DNA of 64,000 bases from Paenibacillus swuensis (lineage in GTDB: Bacteria; Bacillota; Bacilli; Paenibacillales; DY6): contig NZ_CP011388.1 in assembly GCF_001644605.1 (NCBI RefSeq), positions 2,093,001 through 2,157,000 of the forward strand, read 5' to 3'. A program made the position numbers and the translations under genes. Position 1 is the first letter of the stretch. Each line of letters starts with the position of its first letter. The notes under the pieces are model-generated. The model saw only the letters and a program-made list of their open reading frames with translations, was not told the origin of the DNA and ran no database searches. This document shows, piece by piece, positions 45,582-54,736 of the stretch.

Positions 45582-48479
45582 CTACAAGGTCGAATTGTGT
45601 GCAAATACATCTTTGATGGACCACCAGTTTCCGGCATTCCCCGTTTGGAGAATCCGGACATATCGGGCTTGTTGTAATGCGAAAGTAGCCGTAACATATT
45701 GACCGTTACCCGTACCTGTTGCTATCGCACTTCCCCAATTGGCACCGTCGCCCGAAACCATGATCTGATAACCTCGGGGATAATCTCCGGACGCGTTGGC
45801 TCCGGTGTCCAGAACCAATTTGTTCATCGAAACCGTTTGTTTCATATCCACGACAAACCACATACCGTTCGACATGGATGCCCCGCTCTGCCAGATATTA
45901 TCCGGTTTACCGTCAACCGCCTGCCAGGCGTCGCTGTTTCGGTGGGAAGCCGTGGCCGTCCATCCTGTACGATCCGCCAGCTGAAACGAGTCGGGCATAT
46001 AGACATTTAATTCACTGACCGTCCACCACCACCCTGTACTGCCGGTTTGTATCACCTTAATATACCTTGCTTTCTGCGCCGCGAATGTGATGGACGTCAT
46101 AGCCCCGTTGCCTGTGCCGGAAGCTACCTTCGTCCCCCATTGCGTACCGTTGACGGATACATACACTTCATAACCTCGCGGGTAATCGTTGTTGGAACTG
46201 CCTGTATCCAATACCAGTTGATTAAATCTCTTCTCTGATTTCATGTCGATCACCAAGCTGTGCCCGTTGGACTGGGAAGCACCGGACTGCCATGCCGTGC
46301 CGGCATTACCGTCTATGGCATTCCCCGCAGGATGGTAAGCTTCGGTAGGCGTCCCTGTAACTGTCCAGCCGGAACGATTCAGCGCGCTTGTTGCCGAGGA
46401 AGGTGCTGCGATTTTCCAGACACCATAACACACCGTACCAACCCAGGCTTCCCTCGTGAGAGGATGCACCCGAATTACATAAGCTTCATGACCGCCGTCT
46501 TTACCAAACTGCGTGTTGTTTAGCCTTTTGCTGCGGGTAAGTGTGGTCCAGGTTTCACCGCCGTCTGTGGAACGGACAACCGAAGTATCCGTTTGATAGG
46601 TGTTGGCGGCACCTGCCACATAAACAATGCTCGGATCCACAGGATCGACCGCAACCGACCGCATATGCCGGTTACCGAATTGATCCGCGGGCATATTCTC
46701 CTTTAATTCATCCAGTAAACCGGTATTCAGATCATACTTATACAAAGTACTCCACTCATTCACAATGTACAATTGGTTTCGGATGTGATCGTACGCCAAG
46801 TCCCGGATGTTAACATTGTTAAATGTATACAATGTTTGCCAAGTTGCTCCTTTATCGGTGGACCGCACAATGCCTGTTCCGTTCGTCCCGTACAATTCTT
46901 TGTTCCCGACAGGGCTATGCGTCAGAACACCAACACAATTCACCATGGGTGTCCAAGAGATACCACCGTCGGTGCTTCTGTGGTTCCAGGCGAAGAGAAT
47001 GTTGGCATCTGTCGGATCCCCGTAAGATGTATCGAGTCCGCTTAGTTGAATTCCCGTGTTAACCACAGTAGTTCCGCCGTTTCTGGTGATCTTGAGATAC
47101 TTGGGACCGCCGTAGTTATTTACATCAGGAACACCTCCGTAATAGATTTGTGCGGAAGCCGCATAACCGCCGTACACCCAGCCGCCCCAATATTCGCCCA
47201 GAAGACCCGATCTGGCCCAAGTCGCACCCCCGTCATTCGTAAGCATGCCGTCGTAATCCTGCGAACCAATATACAACAGATTCGGATTGAAGACGTTAAA
47301 GGCGAATTTTCCGCCGGTCATAATGCCTGTGTTGCCGTTGTTAGCCCAGGCCCAGTTAGCCCCGGAGTTGGTAGTCCGCATGATGAAATCACCGCCGAAT
47401 GACCATGCTTTGGCTGAATCAGTCGGATGCAGCGCGAGCACAACAGGACGGTTGTTATTCGGAATCCAACTGTTCGCTGCATCATCTGTGCCGACACTCC
47501 AATTAGCTCCCCCGTCTGTTGTGTAATACCTTTTCCAGTTATAGCTTCCCTGATCAGACCCGGTAATGAGCTTATTCGGGTCGGCTGAACTCGCTTTCAG
47601 ATTGAACGGACTTGGCGGGAACGATGCCGAATTTACCTTCGTAAATTGTTCGCCGCTGTTGGTTGATTTGTAGAGGCCATCGGATTTGGTCAAATAAACT
47701 ACATTTTCACTGCCGGTTTTATGGACAACATCCATCCCAGTAATCGCGCCACTCAACTTGATCGTGAACGTTAATCCTCCGTCGTTACTCTTATAGAATC
47801 CGTTTCCGTTGGCCGCATATACAGTTCCAGCCGAAGGATGAACACGGATGATTCCGCCGGCATAAGCCGCTGTACTCGCAAGCTCCTGCCAGTTCTGTCC
47901 TCCATCCGTTGATTTGTATATCGCAGGATGAATTTCGGGTGTCCCCCATTGAGGCGCATCGTTCTCAATCCTTGACCAGTACGCCGTCTTCGTATAGCCC
48001 AGATTAGCGTCGTAGCTGGCAGGGTCGTAGTCCAACTGATCACGGATATCACGGAAGCCGCTGATTTTGGCCCCTTTTACAAGGCTCCAGCTTTGCGCTT
48101 TGTCTGTTGATAAATACACGCCGTTCCAGTCCATCGGACCCGATCCCGCTCCGACGGCGAGCACCCGGTTCGCATTCGCGGGGTCAAAGGCGAAGGAAGA
48201 AGCCCCAACCGAATGTAATCCGATATTGGCCGGCTCCCATTGCCCGCCTCCGTTCGTACTTCGATAAACGCCGCCCACATCCGTACCGTACATCATAAAG
48301 TTGGGATCCGCTTTGGAAATCCCGATGGCTAACGGCCATTGTCCTCCTTCCCCGCCGGTATTGCCTGAGTTCAGTATCGCTTGGGAGACCATGGGCACCG
48401 CTTGCCAACTTTCGGCTGAAGCGCTTACAGGAAACAGAAACAGAAGCACTAAGGACATCAACCACTTGATCTTCCTCAA
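45582..48479 (-). CDS. Secreted GH74 endo-xyloglucanase with two discoidin domains
   Basis: The 965-residue protein has a signal peptide (cut near SASA-E, residue 22) and a GH74 double-propeller catalytic region at about 24-695. It carries Asp boxes such as KSTDGGQNW and VRSTDGGETW and the conserved YGTDVGGVYRS (Asp67, family catalytic position). Two discoidin (F5/8 C) domains of about 130 residues each follow (from SGWTVTG and TGWTATAS), which should bind glycans. There is no dockerin-like segment, unlike the other GH74 protein here, so this one should be freely secreted. The start codon is TTG with AGGAAG upstream. It converges on the GH36 gene and is about 45 percent identical to the other GH74 catalytic region (estimate by eye). 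Confidence 0.88.
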   Translation of the reverse strand: MRKIKWLMSLVLLFLFPVSASAESWQAVPMVSQAILNSGNTGGEGGQWPLAIGISKADPNFMMYGTDVGGVYRSTNGGGQWEPANIGLHSVGASSFAFDPANANRVLAVGAGSGPMDWNGVYLSTDKAQSWSLVKGAKISGFRDIRDQLDYDPASYDANLGYTKTAYWSRIENDAPQWGTPEIHPAIYKSTDGGQNWQELASTAAYAGGIIRVHPSAGTVYAANGNGFYKSNDGGLTFTIKLSGAITGMDVVHKTGSENVVYLTKSDGLYKSTNSGEQFTKVNSASFPPSPFNLKASSADPNKLITGSDQGSYNWKRYYTTDGGANWSVGTDDAANSWIPNNNRPVVLALHPTDSAKAWSFGGDFIMRTTNSGANWAWANNGNTGIMTGGKFAFNVFNPNLLYIGSQDYDGMLTNDGGATWARSGLLGEYWGGWVYGGYAASAQIYYGGVPDVNNYGGPKYLKITRNGGTTVVNTGIQLSGLDTSYGDPTDANILFAWNHRSTDGGISWTPMVNCVGVLTHSPVGNKELYGTNGTGIVRSTDKGATWQTLYTFNNVNIRDLAYDHIRNQLYIVNEWSTLYKYDLNTGLLDELKENMPADQFGNRHMRSVAVDPVDPSIVYVAGAANTYQTDTSVVRSTDGGETWTTLTRSKRLNNTQFGKDGGHEAYVIRVHPLTREAWVGTVCYGVWKIAAPSSATSALNRSGWTVTGTPTEAYHPAGNAIDGNAGTAWQSGASQSNGHSLVIDMKSEKRFNQLVLDTGSSNNDYPRGYEVYVSVNGTQWGTKVASGTGNGAMTSITFAAQKARYIKVIQTGSTGWWWTVSELNVYMPDSFQLADRTGWTATASHRNSDAWQAVDGKPDNIWQSGASMSNGMWFVVDMKQTVSMNKLVLDTGANASGDYPRGYQIMVSGDGANWGSAIATGTGNGQYVTATFALQQARYVRILQTGNAGNWWSIKDVFAHNSTL

Positions 48480-49012
48480 CCTGACATCTTCCTCTCCACA
48501 ATCAACTTTTTGTCAATCTGGATCACCTGACGTACAACCAACGTTATAAGTTCAATCCCCCTCTCATCCCAATCTGCCCTCTAGTACACGAGGGTTACTT
48601 TTATTGTATCTGCTGTATACCTCCAGTTCAGGTGCCTAACTGTACTTCGAGGACCGTAAATTACACCTGTTTACGCACGCATCGTCTTCATAAAATAACA
48701 TCTATCGAGGCCTGTCAGGATGGGCGACTGCGTATCATGTTGTTTGGTCAACTGCCACGTTATTACATGCATTTCAGCGCCGATGCTGGGTTATCCCGAA
48801 GAATCAGGTGGAAATAATTCAGTTCCGATGCTGGTTATCCCTATGAATATGGTGAAAATTATATTATTCTTCGATCACACCACTGAGCCTTCGGCCGCAA
48901 TCCAGTTTTTTCGATCACACCACGGAGCCTTCGGGATAACCCGGCATTCCAGTCCAAAATAAATATCACGACAACTCTAAAGAAGTGTAACTCTAGTTAA
49001 ATGTTAATAAAC
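48480..49012. other. Gene-free stretch with repeats and the GH74 promoter
   Basis: No frame here looks coding. The left part should hold the promoter of the minus-strand GH74 gene. The middle contains the repeats described at 48783-48947. No RNA gene was recognised. Confidence 0.5.
48783..48947. repeat. Inverted and direct repeats in a gene-free stretch
   Basis: ATGCTGGGTTATCCCGAAG (48783-48801) recurs inverted at 48929-48947 with one mismatch. Two direct copies of TTCGATCACACCAC(T/G)GAGCC lie at 48870-48894 and 48910-48934. A partial extra copy (CCGATGCTGGTTATCCC) is near 48825. The arrangement suggests a small repeat element, possibly partly duplicated. Confidence 0.75.
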
Positions 49013-49055
49013 CGAAAAGCTCCATACTAAAGTAACTTCACTTTAATACGGAGCC
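49013..49055 (-). terminator. Terminator after the truncated glycosidase fragment
   Basis: GGCTCCGTATTAAAG and CTTTAGTATGGAGC pair on the minus strand (one G-U pair) and are followed by TTTTCGG. It survives just after the stop of the pseudogene. Confidence 0.85.
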
Positions 49056-49062
49056 GACAGTT

Positions 49063-50433
49063 CTAGTATTCGATCACGATCATCTGATGACATTCCATAC
49101 TCGGCACGGTGTAACTCACATAATTACCGCTTACCTTGTACGGAAGCTTAATCATCTGCGGGGCAAGATAGACCTCCTTTACGTCAACGGAGCCTACTTT
49201 AACGGCCGCTTTCACATTATAGATCGGGACGATATCCTCAATAATCTCCACACCGTTTCCACGCTTTACAGGAGAGGCATAAAGTAAATGCTGTACATAA
49301 CGTTGATGCTCTTCCTGATGCTGCAACGTGGTCACGCCTTGCGCGGGCAAGTTCGTTGTCACTGTAATCTCATCCGATAACATCCGTTTCAATGCATATA
49401 ACACAATTTCCTTCAATACGAGACTGCCCTTTGTAGCGTAATCCTCAAACACATTCCAGGCCAGATAAATGCCGTTGCTGCTTTCAACCATCCCCGGACC
49501 TGCGCTGTTAAGCGTGCTTGGGCTATGCTGATGCGAACAGAAGGTGAATATATCCCGGTTAAAATACGAATTCTCAACATCTCCCAGCACCGTTCCGCTT
49601 TCAGTTCGTTCCACATTCTGCCCTTTTCCATACATAACGAAGGAGGATTTCCCCAAACTTTCCAGTTCAAAATAGGGCTTGAAGTAGCTCGGTCTATATT
49701 GATTTTCGCCCAGCCGTTTGACGCCAAGATCCAAAGCGAGTTCTTGTCCGTCCGTCCGAAGACCCGATGCGCCGGAAGCCAGAATTTTGCCGCCTGCCGA
49801 TAGGTAAGGGGTTAACTTTGCTTCCAGAACCGGCGTGATTTGGATTCCGTCAGGTAGGATGAGCACCTTATAGTTACTAAAATCGGCTTCCAGATCAAGC
49901 ACATCAAATAAAATGTTTCCTTCCAGCAGGATTCGTACAGCTCCTGAATCGGATTCACTTGTATACTCGGCCTGCGTTTCAGGAGTATGTATGCCGGCCG
50001 CTTCAACGGATAACAAGCCCACATCCGCGACATTCTTTACGTTCTCGCACCATGGTTCCTTCTCCGCCACCTCGCTGTAAGCCTTCCCAATGAGTGTATA
50101 GGTTGCCTCATCCATTAATCCTAGGGGATGAAGCTGATCGCCTATCGAGCATCGGGCACCATTGGCTAAGCTTAAAGAAGTCTCATAGCGCAGGGCATTC
50201 GGATGCTTGTAACCTCCGAATTCACCCCAGAAGGTATGAAATTTCCCCGTCATCCCCAGGAAGTCCATGCCGAGCCGTTGAGCGTAACGAGCCGACAACG
50301 GAAAGTGGTCATACCCCCACCCCCCGGTTGGTAAGGATTCCAGCTCGAGATGCGTATTTAAATGTGCAAGGTCGCGTCTGCCTCTGCGAATGTGTCCTCC
50401 GTTATGAAATAGCTCGCTAACCGGCAGGTACTT
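49063..50433 (-). pseudogene. 5'-truncated glycosidase-like protein (trimerisation-domain family)
   Basis: The frame encodes about 455 residues from LFHNGGHIRRG to CHQMIVIEY, with no start codon in front other than a TTG at 50298 well inside the conserved part. The sequence HLELESLPTGGWGYDHFPL and GKFHTFWGEFGGYKHPN belongs to large putative glycoside hydrolases with a beta-galactosidase trimerisation/GATase-like middle domain, usually near 690 residues. About the first third is missing. Upstream the sequence changes directly into an opposing serine-hydrolase fragment. The remaining 3' part has no internal stop and retains its terminator. Confidence 0.72.
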
Positions 50434-50439
50434 AAACAG

Positions 50440-51336
50440 GCGGACGGACCGCTCGACGAAACCGTGCCCGCACGGCGGCCGATCACCGTTCGAGATCTGC
50501 TGACCTCCACGTTCGGGCTAGGTTTGGATCACGCAGCGATTGGCACCCCGATTATGACCGCGATCTTGGAGCAGGGGATCTTCCCGGGTTTGGCGGAGGT
50601 GCCCGAACAGGACGAATGGATGCGCCGCCTAGGCACACTCCCATTGACCCACCAGCCCGGAGAGCGCTGGCAGTATCACATCAGTAACGACCTGCTATGT
50701 GTGCTCGTCTCCAGGGTCACCGGTCAGACGTATGAGTCCTTCCTGCGTGAACGCATCCTGGATCCACTAGGGATGAAGGACACCGGCTTATATGTGCCTG
50801 AGAGTAAGATCGATCGGCTGCCACCTAGCTACTACCCCGACCCTCAAACCGGGCAGTTCCATCTATGGGATGAGGCAGCAGGGGGACGCTATAGTAAGCT
50901 TCCGGCGTTACAGTCAAGTGATCTGGTTTCGACCGTCGACGATTATCAAGTGTATTTCCAAATGCTGCTGAGCCAAGGAATGCATGGAAGTGAGCGAATT
51001 CTTTCTCGGCCTGCCGTCCAGCTGATGACTACCAACCGACTCATGCCCGAGCAACAGGCAGCCCGAACCGCCATGGCCACCAACAACGTCCATGTGTCAT
51101 TCGGCCAAGGACAGCAAGGAGGTTGGGGCATGGGAATGGCAGTACGTACCTACCGCGGAGACTATGCGCCTATAGGCCAGTTCGGTTGGGATGGAGGAAC
51201 AGGCACTACGGCGTATGCCGACCCGGAACATAATCTCTTTGGAGTCCTGCTCACTCAGGTTGGGATGTCCACGCCGGCTTCGGCAAGGGTAATCCAAGAT
51301 TTCTGGACTACAATTTATCAGGTCATAGAGGACTAA
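50440..51336 (+). pseudogene. 5'-truncated beta-lactamase-family serine hydrolase
   Basis: The frame begins in DGPLDETVPARRPITVRDLL, a segment that lies about 80 residues into class C beta-lactamase-like serine hydrolases. It continues to the natural C-terminus with YHISNDLLCVLVSRVTG and FGWDGGTGTTAYADP (the HxG-type region). The SxxK motif carrying the catalytic serine would be upstream and is absent, so the product cannot be an active hydrolase. The GTG at 50464 has no proper ribosome site. The head-to-head contact with the glycosidase fragment near 50435 marks a deletion or recombination joint. Confidence 0.72.
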
Positions 51337-51357
51337 TTATAGAGCAGCACAACGGAA

Positions 51358-51385
51358 ACCGGGGGAGAATCCCTCGGTTTTTTTT
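51358..51385 (+). terminator. Terminator after the serine-hydrolase fragment
   Basis: ACCGGGGGA and TCCCTCGGT pair (one G-U) around GAA and are followed by eight T on the plus strand. Confidence 0.88.
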
Positions 51386-51509
51386 ACTGTGTGCGCAGCT
51401 CCTTTCAGTAAGAGCGATAGGAAAATGGTTAGATACCTGGAGAACATCATCGCCTAGGAGGTGATACAAAACCCCCTCAAAAAAAATCTAATAATTTTGT
51501 TTTTAGGTG

Positions 51510-51538
51510 TTGACATTAAAAGAATGATCAGATATAGT
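51510..51538 (+). promoter_or_regulatory. Sigma-A promoter of the TetR operon
   Basis: TTGACA (51510-51515), a 17-bp spacer and TATAGT (51533-51538) form a near-consensus promoter, immediately followed by the palindromic operator at 51544. Confidence 0.8.
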
Positions 51539-51543
51539 TGTTA

Positions 51544-51562
51544 CATACCAACCGAATGTATG
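51544..51562 (+). promoter_or_regulatory. TetR-type operator 1 (autoregulation)
   Basis: CATACCAACCGAATGTATG lies between the -10 box and the ribosome site of the TetR gene. Its reverse complement matches operator 2 at 52276-52294 in 18 of 19 positions. A repressor bound here would block its own transcription. Confidence 0.7.
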
Positions 51563-51576
51563 AAAGGAGAAAGCAA

Positions 51577-52242
51577 ATGGCCAGGAATAAATATCCTGAA
51601 GAAACAGTCAACCAGATTCTAACCGTATCTCTTAACCTGTTCATCCAGAAGGGATACGAGCAAACCTCCATTCAGGATATCATCAACGAGTTAGGCGGGC
51701 TGACCAAAGGGGCAGTTTACCATCACTTCAAGTCGAAAGAGGAAATCTTACAGGCCGTCACTGAGCATTTGTTCAAAGGTGTTGACGAGATGCTGTCCGG
51801 TGTTCGGGACGACAATGGGCTGACCGGTTTGGAAAAGCTGCGCAAGATTTCCCAGGTCTCACTCGACAATCCCGCCCATGACGAAATGGCATCGGCGGCG
51901 CCGAACCTCTTACGCAATCCGAAGCTATTGGCGGCACAGATCGAGAACATCATTGAAAAAGCCGTACCCCTGTATATCCAGCCCATCATCGAGCAGGGGA
52001 TGCGAGACGGTTCGATCCGAACCGACTATCCAAGGGAGCTTAGCGAAGCGTTGATGATTCTCACCAACATCTGGCTAAACCCGATGGTTATCCCTGCTTC
52101 GCCCGAGGCGGTGCTGCGAAAGTTAAGATTTTTCAACGAAATATTGAAAGGTCTGGGGCTTGAGCTGTTCGAAGAGCAAATGTTTCAACGATACGAGAAA
52201 CTGCTACGTATGTCAGCTAGTAAAGTCAGCATAGAAAACTAA
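51577..52242 (+). CDS. TetR/AcrR-family repressor
   Basis: I chose the ATG at 51577 (AAAGGAG site), giving 221 residues; an earlier ATG at 51538 overlaps the promoter. The N-terminal DNA-binding domain contains TSIQDIINELGGLTKGAVYH, then HFKSKEEIL. The C-terminal ligand-binding half is variable, as usual. Two matching palindromes, one upstream of this gene and one upstream of the pentapeptide gene, suggest it represses both itself and the exporter operon and is released by a toxic compound. Confidence 0.93.
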   Translation: MARNKYPEETVNQILTVSLNLFIQKGYEQTSIQDIINELGGLTKGAVYHHFKSKEEILQAVTEHLFKGVDEMLSGVRDDNGLTGLEKLRKISQVSLDNPAHDEMASAAPNLLRNPKLLAAQIENIIEKAVPLYIQPIIEQGMRDGSIRTDYPRELSEALMILTNIWLNPMVIPASPEAVLRKLRFFNEILKGLGLELFEEQMFQRYEKLLRMSASKVSIEN

Positions 52243-52270
52243 ACTGCCGAGAGGCAGCTTATTTTTAAAA

Positions 52271-52299
52271 CTATTCATACCATCGGTTGGTATGAATAG
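52271..52299 (+). promoter_or_regulatory. TetR-type operator 2
   Basis: CTATTCATACC and GGTATGAATAG form a perfect inverted repeat around a seven-base centre, about 50 bp before the pentapeptide gene. The core is nearly the same as operator 1. Confidence 0.75.
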
Positions 52300-52347
52300 T
52301 AGATCCAAGTTCAAAGAGCATGTCAAAAAAACTTATTATGAGGAGAA

Positions 52348-53028
52348 GTGAATATGATGAATAAGAAAATGAACACCCGCTCAATGGAGCAGCAAGTTGT
52401 GACTAACTTTAGCGGCAGTAACCTGGTAAATAGCGACCTTGGGGGCGTTAAGGCTCATAAAGGACAGTTTAATCACAGCGCGCTGCATAGCTCCGACTTT
52501 TCTGGCGCGGATTTGACGGGAAGTTCGTTTAAGAGCAGCGATGTACGCAATGCCAACTTTGACGGCGCGAATCTGACGGACTGCAGCTTCTTAGCACTGG
52601 ACCTTTCGAAAGCAAGCTTTAATAAGTCGATACTTGTAAGAACCAATTTCAACAGCTCCCAGCTTGACGGAGCTACATTCACGGGAGTTAGACTGAAAGA
52701 CGTCACGTTAACGACGACCGATCTGAAAACAACGAAATTCAAAGACTGTTTATTTGATGGGGTTGACTTCAAGTACGCCGATCTGAGCGGGCAGCGTTTC
52801 GACGGACAGACGTTTATCGGGGTGAAGTTTGACCGAGCAGCATTAAGCAACACTTCGTTCAAGGGCGCCACATTAAGCAATGTTTCTTTCCACCCAGGGT
52901 TTACTTTGACTAAAAAGTACTATCGCTTAATCAAAACGATCTGCTTTGACGGGGCGACGATGGATAAGCTGACCTATGCTGCGCTCAAAGGCATGGAAGC
53001 CAATTTGTCAAAAGTTACAGTTAACTAA
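52348..53028 (+). CDS. Pentapeptide-repeat protein
   Basis: This 226-residue protein is made almost entirely of A(D/N)LXX-type pentapeptide units (SDFSGADLTGSSF, ANFDGANLTDCSF, ADLSGQRFDGQTF), giving a right-handed quadrilateral helix. Qnr-like members mimic DNA and protect gyrase; others have unknown roles. The ATG at 52354 (second Met) or 52348 could both serve. It sits 18 bp before the exporter ATPase gene under TetR control, so a role in resistance to a drug that the exporter also removes is plausible. Confidence 0.9.
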   Translation: MNMMNKKMNTRSMEQQVVTNFSGSNLVNSDLGGVKAHKGQFNHSALHSSDFSGADLTGSSFKSSDVRNANFDGANLTDCSFLALDLSKASFNKSILVRTNFNSSQLDGATFTGVRLKDVTLTTTDLKTTKFKDCLFDGVDFKYADLSGQRFDGQTFIGVKFDRAALSNTSFKGATLSNVSFHPGFTLTKKYYRLIKTICFDGATMDKLTYAALKGMEANLSKVTVN

Positions 53029-53046
53029 TATAAGGGAGGTATTCAA

Positions 53047-53817
53047 ATGAAAACCGTGCAAACCAAGTCCATTCAAGTAAAAGGCTTGCAAAAAACCTAC
53101 AAGCAGCTTCATGTCCTGAAGGGCGTAGATTTTGAAGTGGAAAAGGGCAGTATTTTCGCCCTGCTCGGCTCTAACGGGGCTGGCAAGACAACGATTGTCA
53201 AAATCCTCACTACGCTGCTCAAATCGGACAGCGGAACCGCGATCGTTAACGGCTTTGATGTTGCATCAAAGCCGGACCATGTGCGGCAGTCGATCAGTTT
53301 GACCGGGCAATTCGCCGCGGTTGACGAGATTCTGACCGGACGGGAAAATCTGATCATGCTTGCCAAGCTGCGTCATCTCCAACATCCACGTCAGGTTGCG
53401 GACGATATGCTTCAACGCTTCGGCTTGACGGATGCCGCGGACCGAAAGGCATCTACTTATTCGGGCGGAATGCGCCGCAGGCTCGACATCGCGCTGAGCC
53501 TTGTGGGAAATCCGCAGATCGTGTTCCTTGACGAGCCGACAACCGGGCTTGACCCTGAGGCTCGAATCGAGGTTTGGAAGATCGTTAAGGAGCTTGCTGA
53601 TGGCGGTACGACGATCTTTCTTACCACGCAGTATCTGGAGGAGGCCGAGCAACTTGCCGACCGAATTGCCATTTTGCATGAGGGTAGAATTATTGCTAAC
53701 GGCACGCTTTCGGAATTGAAAAAACGGTTCCCGCCAGCCAAGGCAGAGTACGTTGAGAAACAAGCGACATTAGAGGAAATCTTCCTCGCCATCATTGACA
53801 ATAAGGAGGCAATGTAA
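53047..53817 (+). CDS. ABC exporter ATPase (DrrA-like)
   Basis: The 256-residue ATPase has Walker A LLGSNGAGKTT, the signature YSGGMRRRLDIA, Walker B IVFLDEPTTGLDP and the switch region TTQYLEEAEQLADR. The short C-terminal extension resembles DrrA-type drug-exporter ATPases. It ends one base before the start of the permease gene, so the two form a transporter. AAGGGAGG precedes the ATG. Confidence 0.94.
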   Translation: MKTVQTKSIQVKGLQKTYKQLHVLKGVDFEVEKGSIFALLGSNGAGKTTIVKILTTLLKSDSGTAIVNGFDVASKPDHVRQSISLTGQFAAVDEILTGRENLIMLAKLRHLQHPRQVADDMLQRFGLTDAADRKASTYSGGMRRRLDIALSLVGNPQIVFLDEPTTGLDPEARIEVWKIVKELADGGTTIFLTTQYLEEAEQLADRIAILHEGRIIANGTLSELKKRFPPAKAEYVEKQATLEEIFLAIIDNKEAM

Positions 53818-54585
53818 ATGGATACGGTAAAGAAACATTTTGTCAGCGATATGGGTGTTATGCTCGGACGTTCTATGCGCCATATTTTCCGTAGCATGGA
53901 CACCATCGTCACGGTCTGCGTCACTCCGATCGCCATGATGCTGCTATTCGTGTATGTGTTCGGCGGCGCCATTCAAACCGGCACGGATAACTACGTGAAC
54001 TATTTATTGCCCGGCATCCTGTTGATTGCGATTGCCAGCAGTGTTGCTTATACGGCTTACCGCCTGTTTCTGGATAAGCAACGGGGCATCATTGAGCGGT
54101 TCCATACGATGCCGATTACGCGTTCCGCCGTGCTGTGGGGGCATGTGCTGACCTCGGTGGTATCCAATGTCCTATCTCTTGTCATTATCGTTCTCGTAGC
54201 ACTATTGATGGGCTTCCGCTCATCGGCGGGTGTACTGCCTTGGCTTGCCGTTGCCGGCATTCTCGTGCTGTTCACTCTGGCCTTGACTTGGGTCGCGGCG
54301 ATTGCCGGACTGTCCGCGAGCTCGGTAGAAGGTGCAAGCGCGTTTTCCTATCCGCTGATCTTCCTGCCGTTTATCAGCTCGGCCTTTGTGCCGACGGATT
54401 CGATGCCGAAGGTCGTTCGCGCTTTTGCCGATAACCAGCCGGTAACTTCGATCGTGGAAGCCATTCGCGCACTGCTGTCGAATCAGCCGGTGGGCAATGA
54501 TATATGGATCGCACTTGCGTGGTGCATCGGGATTATGATTGTGGCCTATGTCTTTGCCATGCGGGCGTATAATAAGCGGGTGTGA
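53818..54585 (+). CDS. ABC exporter permease (DrrB/ABC-2 type)
   Basis: The 255-residue membrane protein has six hydrophobic segments and the ABC-2 motifs YVNYLLPGILL and SAFVPTDSMPKVVRAFADNQPVTSIVEAIRAL (C-terminal conserved part). It forms an exporter with the adjacent ATPase. The ATG is preceded by AAGGAGG within the end of the ATPase gene. Confidence 0.93.
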   Translation: MDTVKKHFVSDMGVMLGRSMRHIFRSMDTIVTVCVTPIAMMLLFVYVFGGAIQTGTDNYVNYLLPGILLIAIASSVAYTAYRLFLDKQRGIIERFHTMPITRSAVLWGHVLTSVVSNVLSLVIIVLVALLMGFRSSAGVLPWLAVAGILVLFTLALTWVAAIAGLSASSVEGASAFSYPLIFLPFISSAFVPTDSMPKVVRAFADNQPVTSIVEAIRALLSNQPVGNDIWIALAWCIGIMIVAYVFAMRAYNKRV

Positions 54586-54614
54586 GGGGCGACAGCTTCA
54601 GAATTTAAGCAACC

Positions 54615-54650
54615 ACAAGAGAGCTGCCTCGGCAGCTCTCTTGTCTTTTT
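54615..54650 (+). terminator. Terminator of the TetR-exporter operon
   Basis: ACAAGAGAGCTGC and GCAGCTCTCTTGT pair perfectly and are followed by CTTTTTC on the plus strand. Confidence 0.92.
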
Positions 54651-54736
54651 CGGGAGGTCTCGGACTAGGTTACGCCGGCTATGGACAATCAGGAAGGGAT
54701 TGAGCTCAAAGCATACCCCCATTGGTCCCTCTATCA

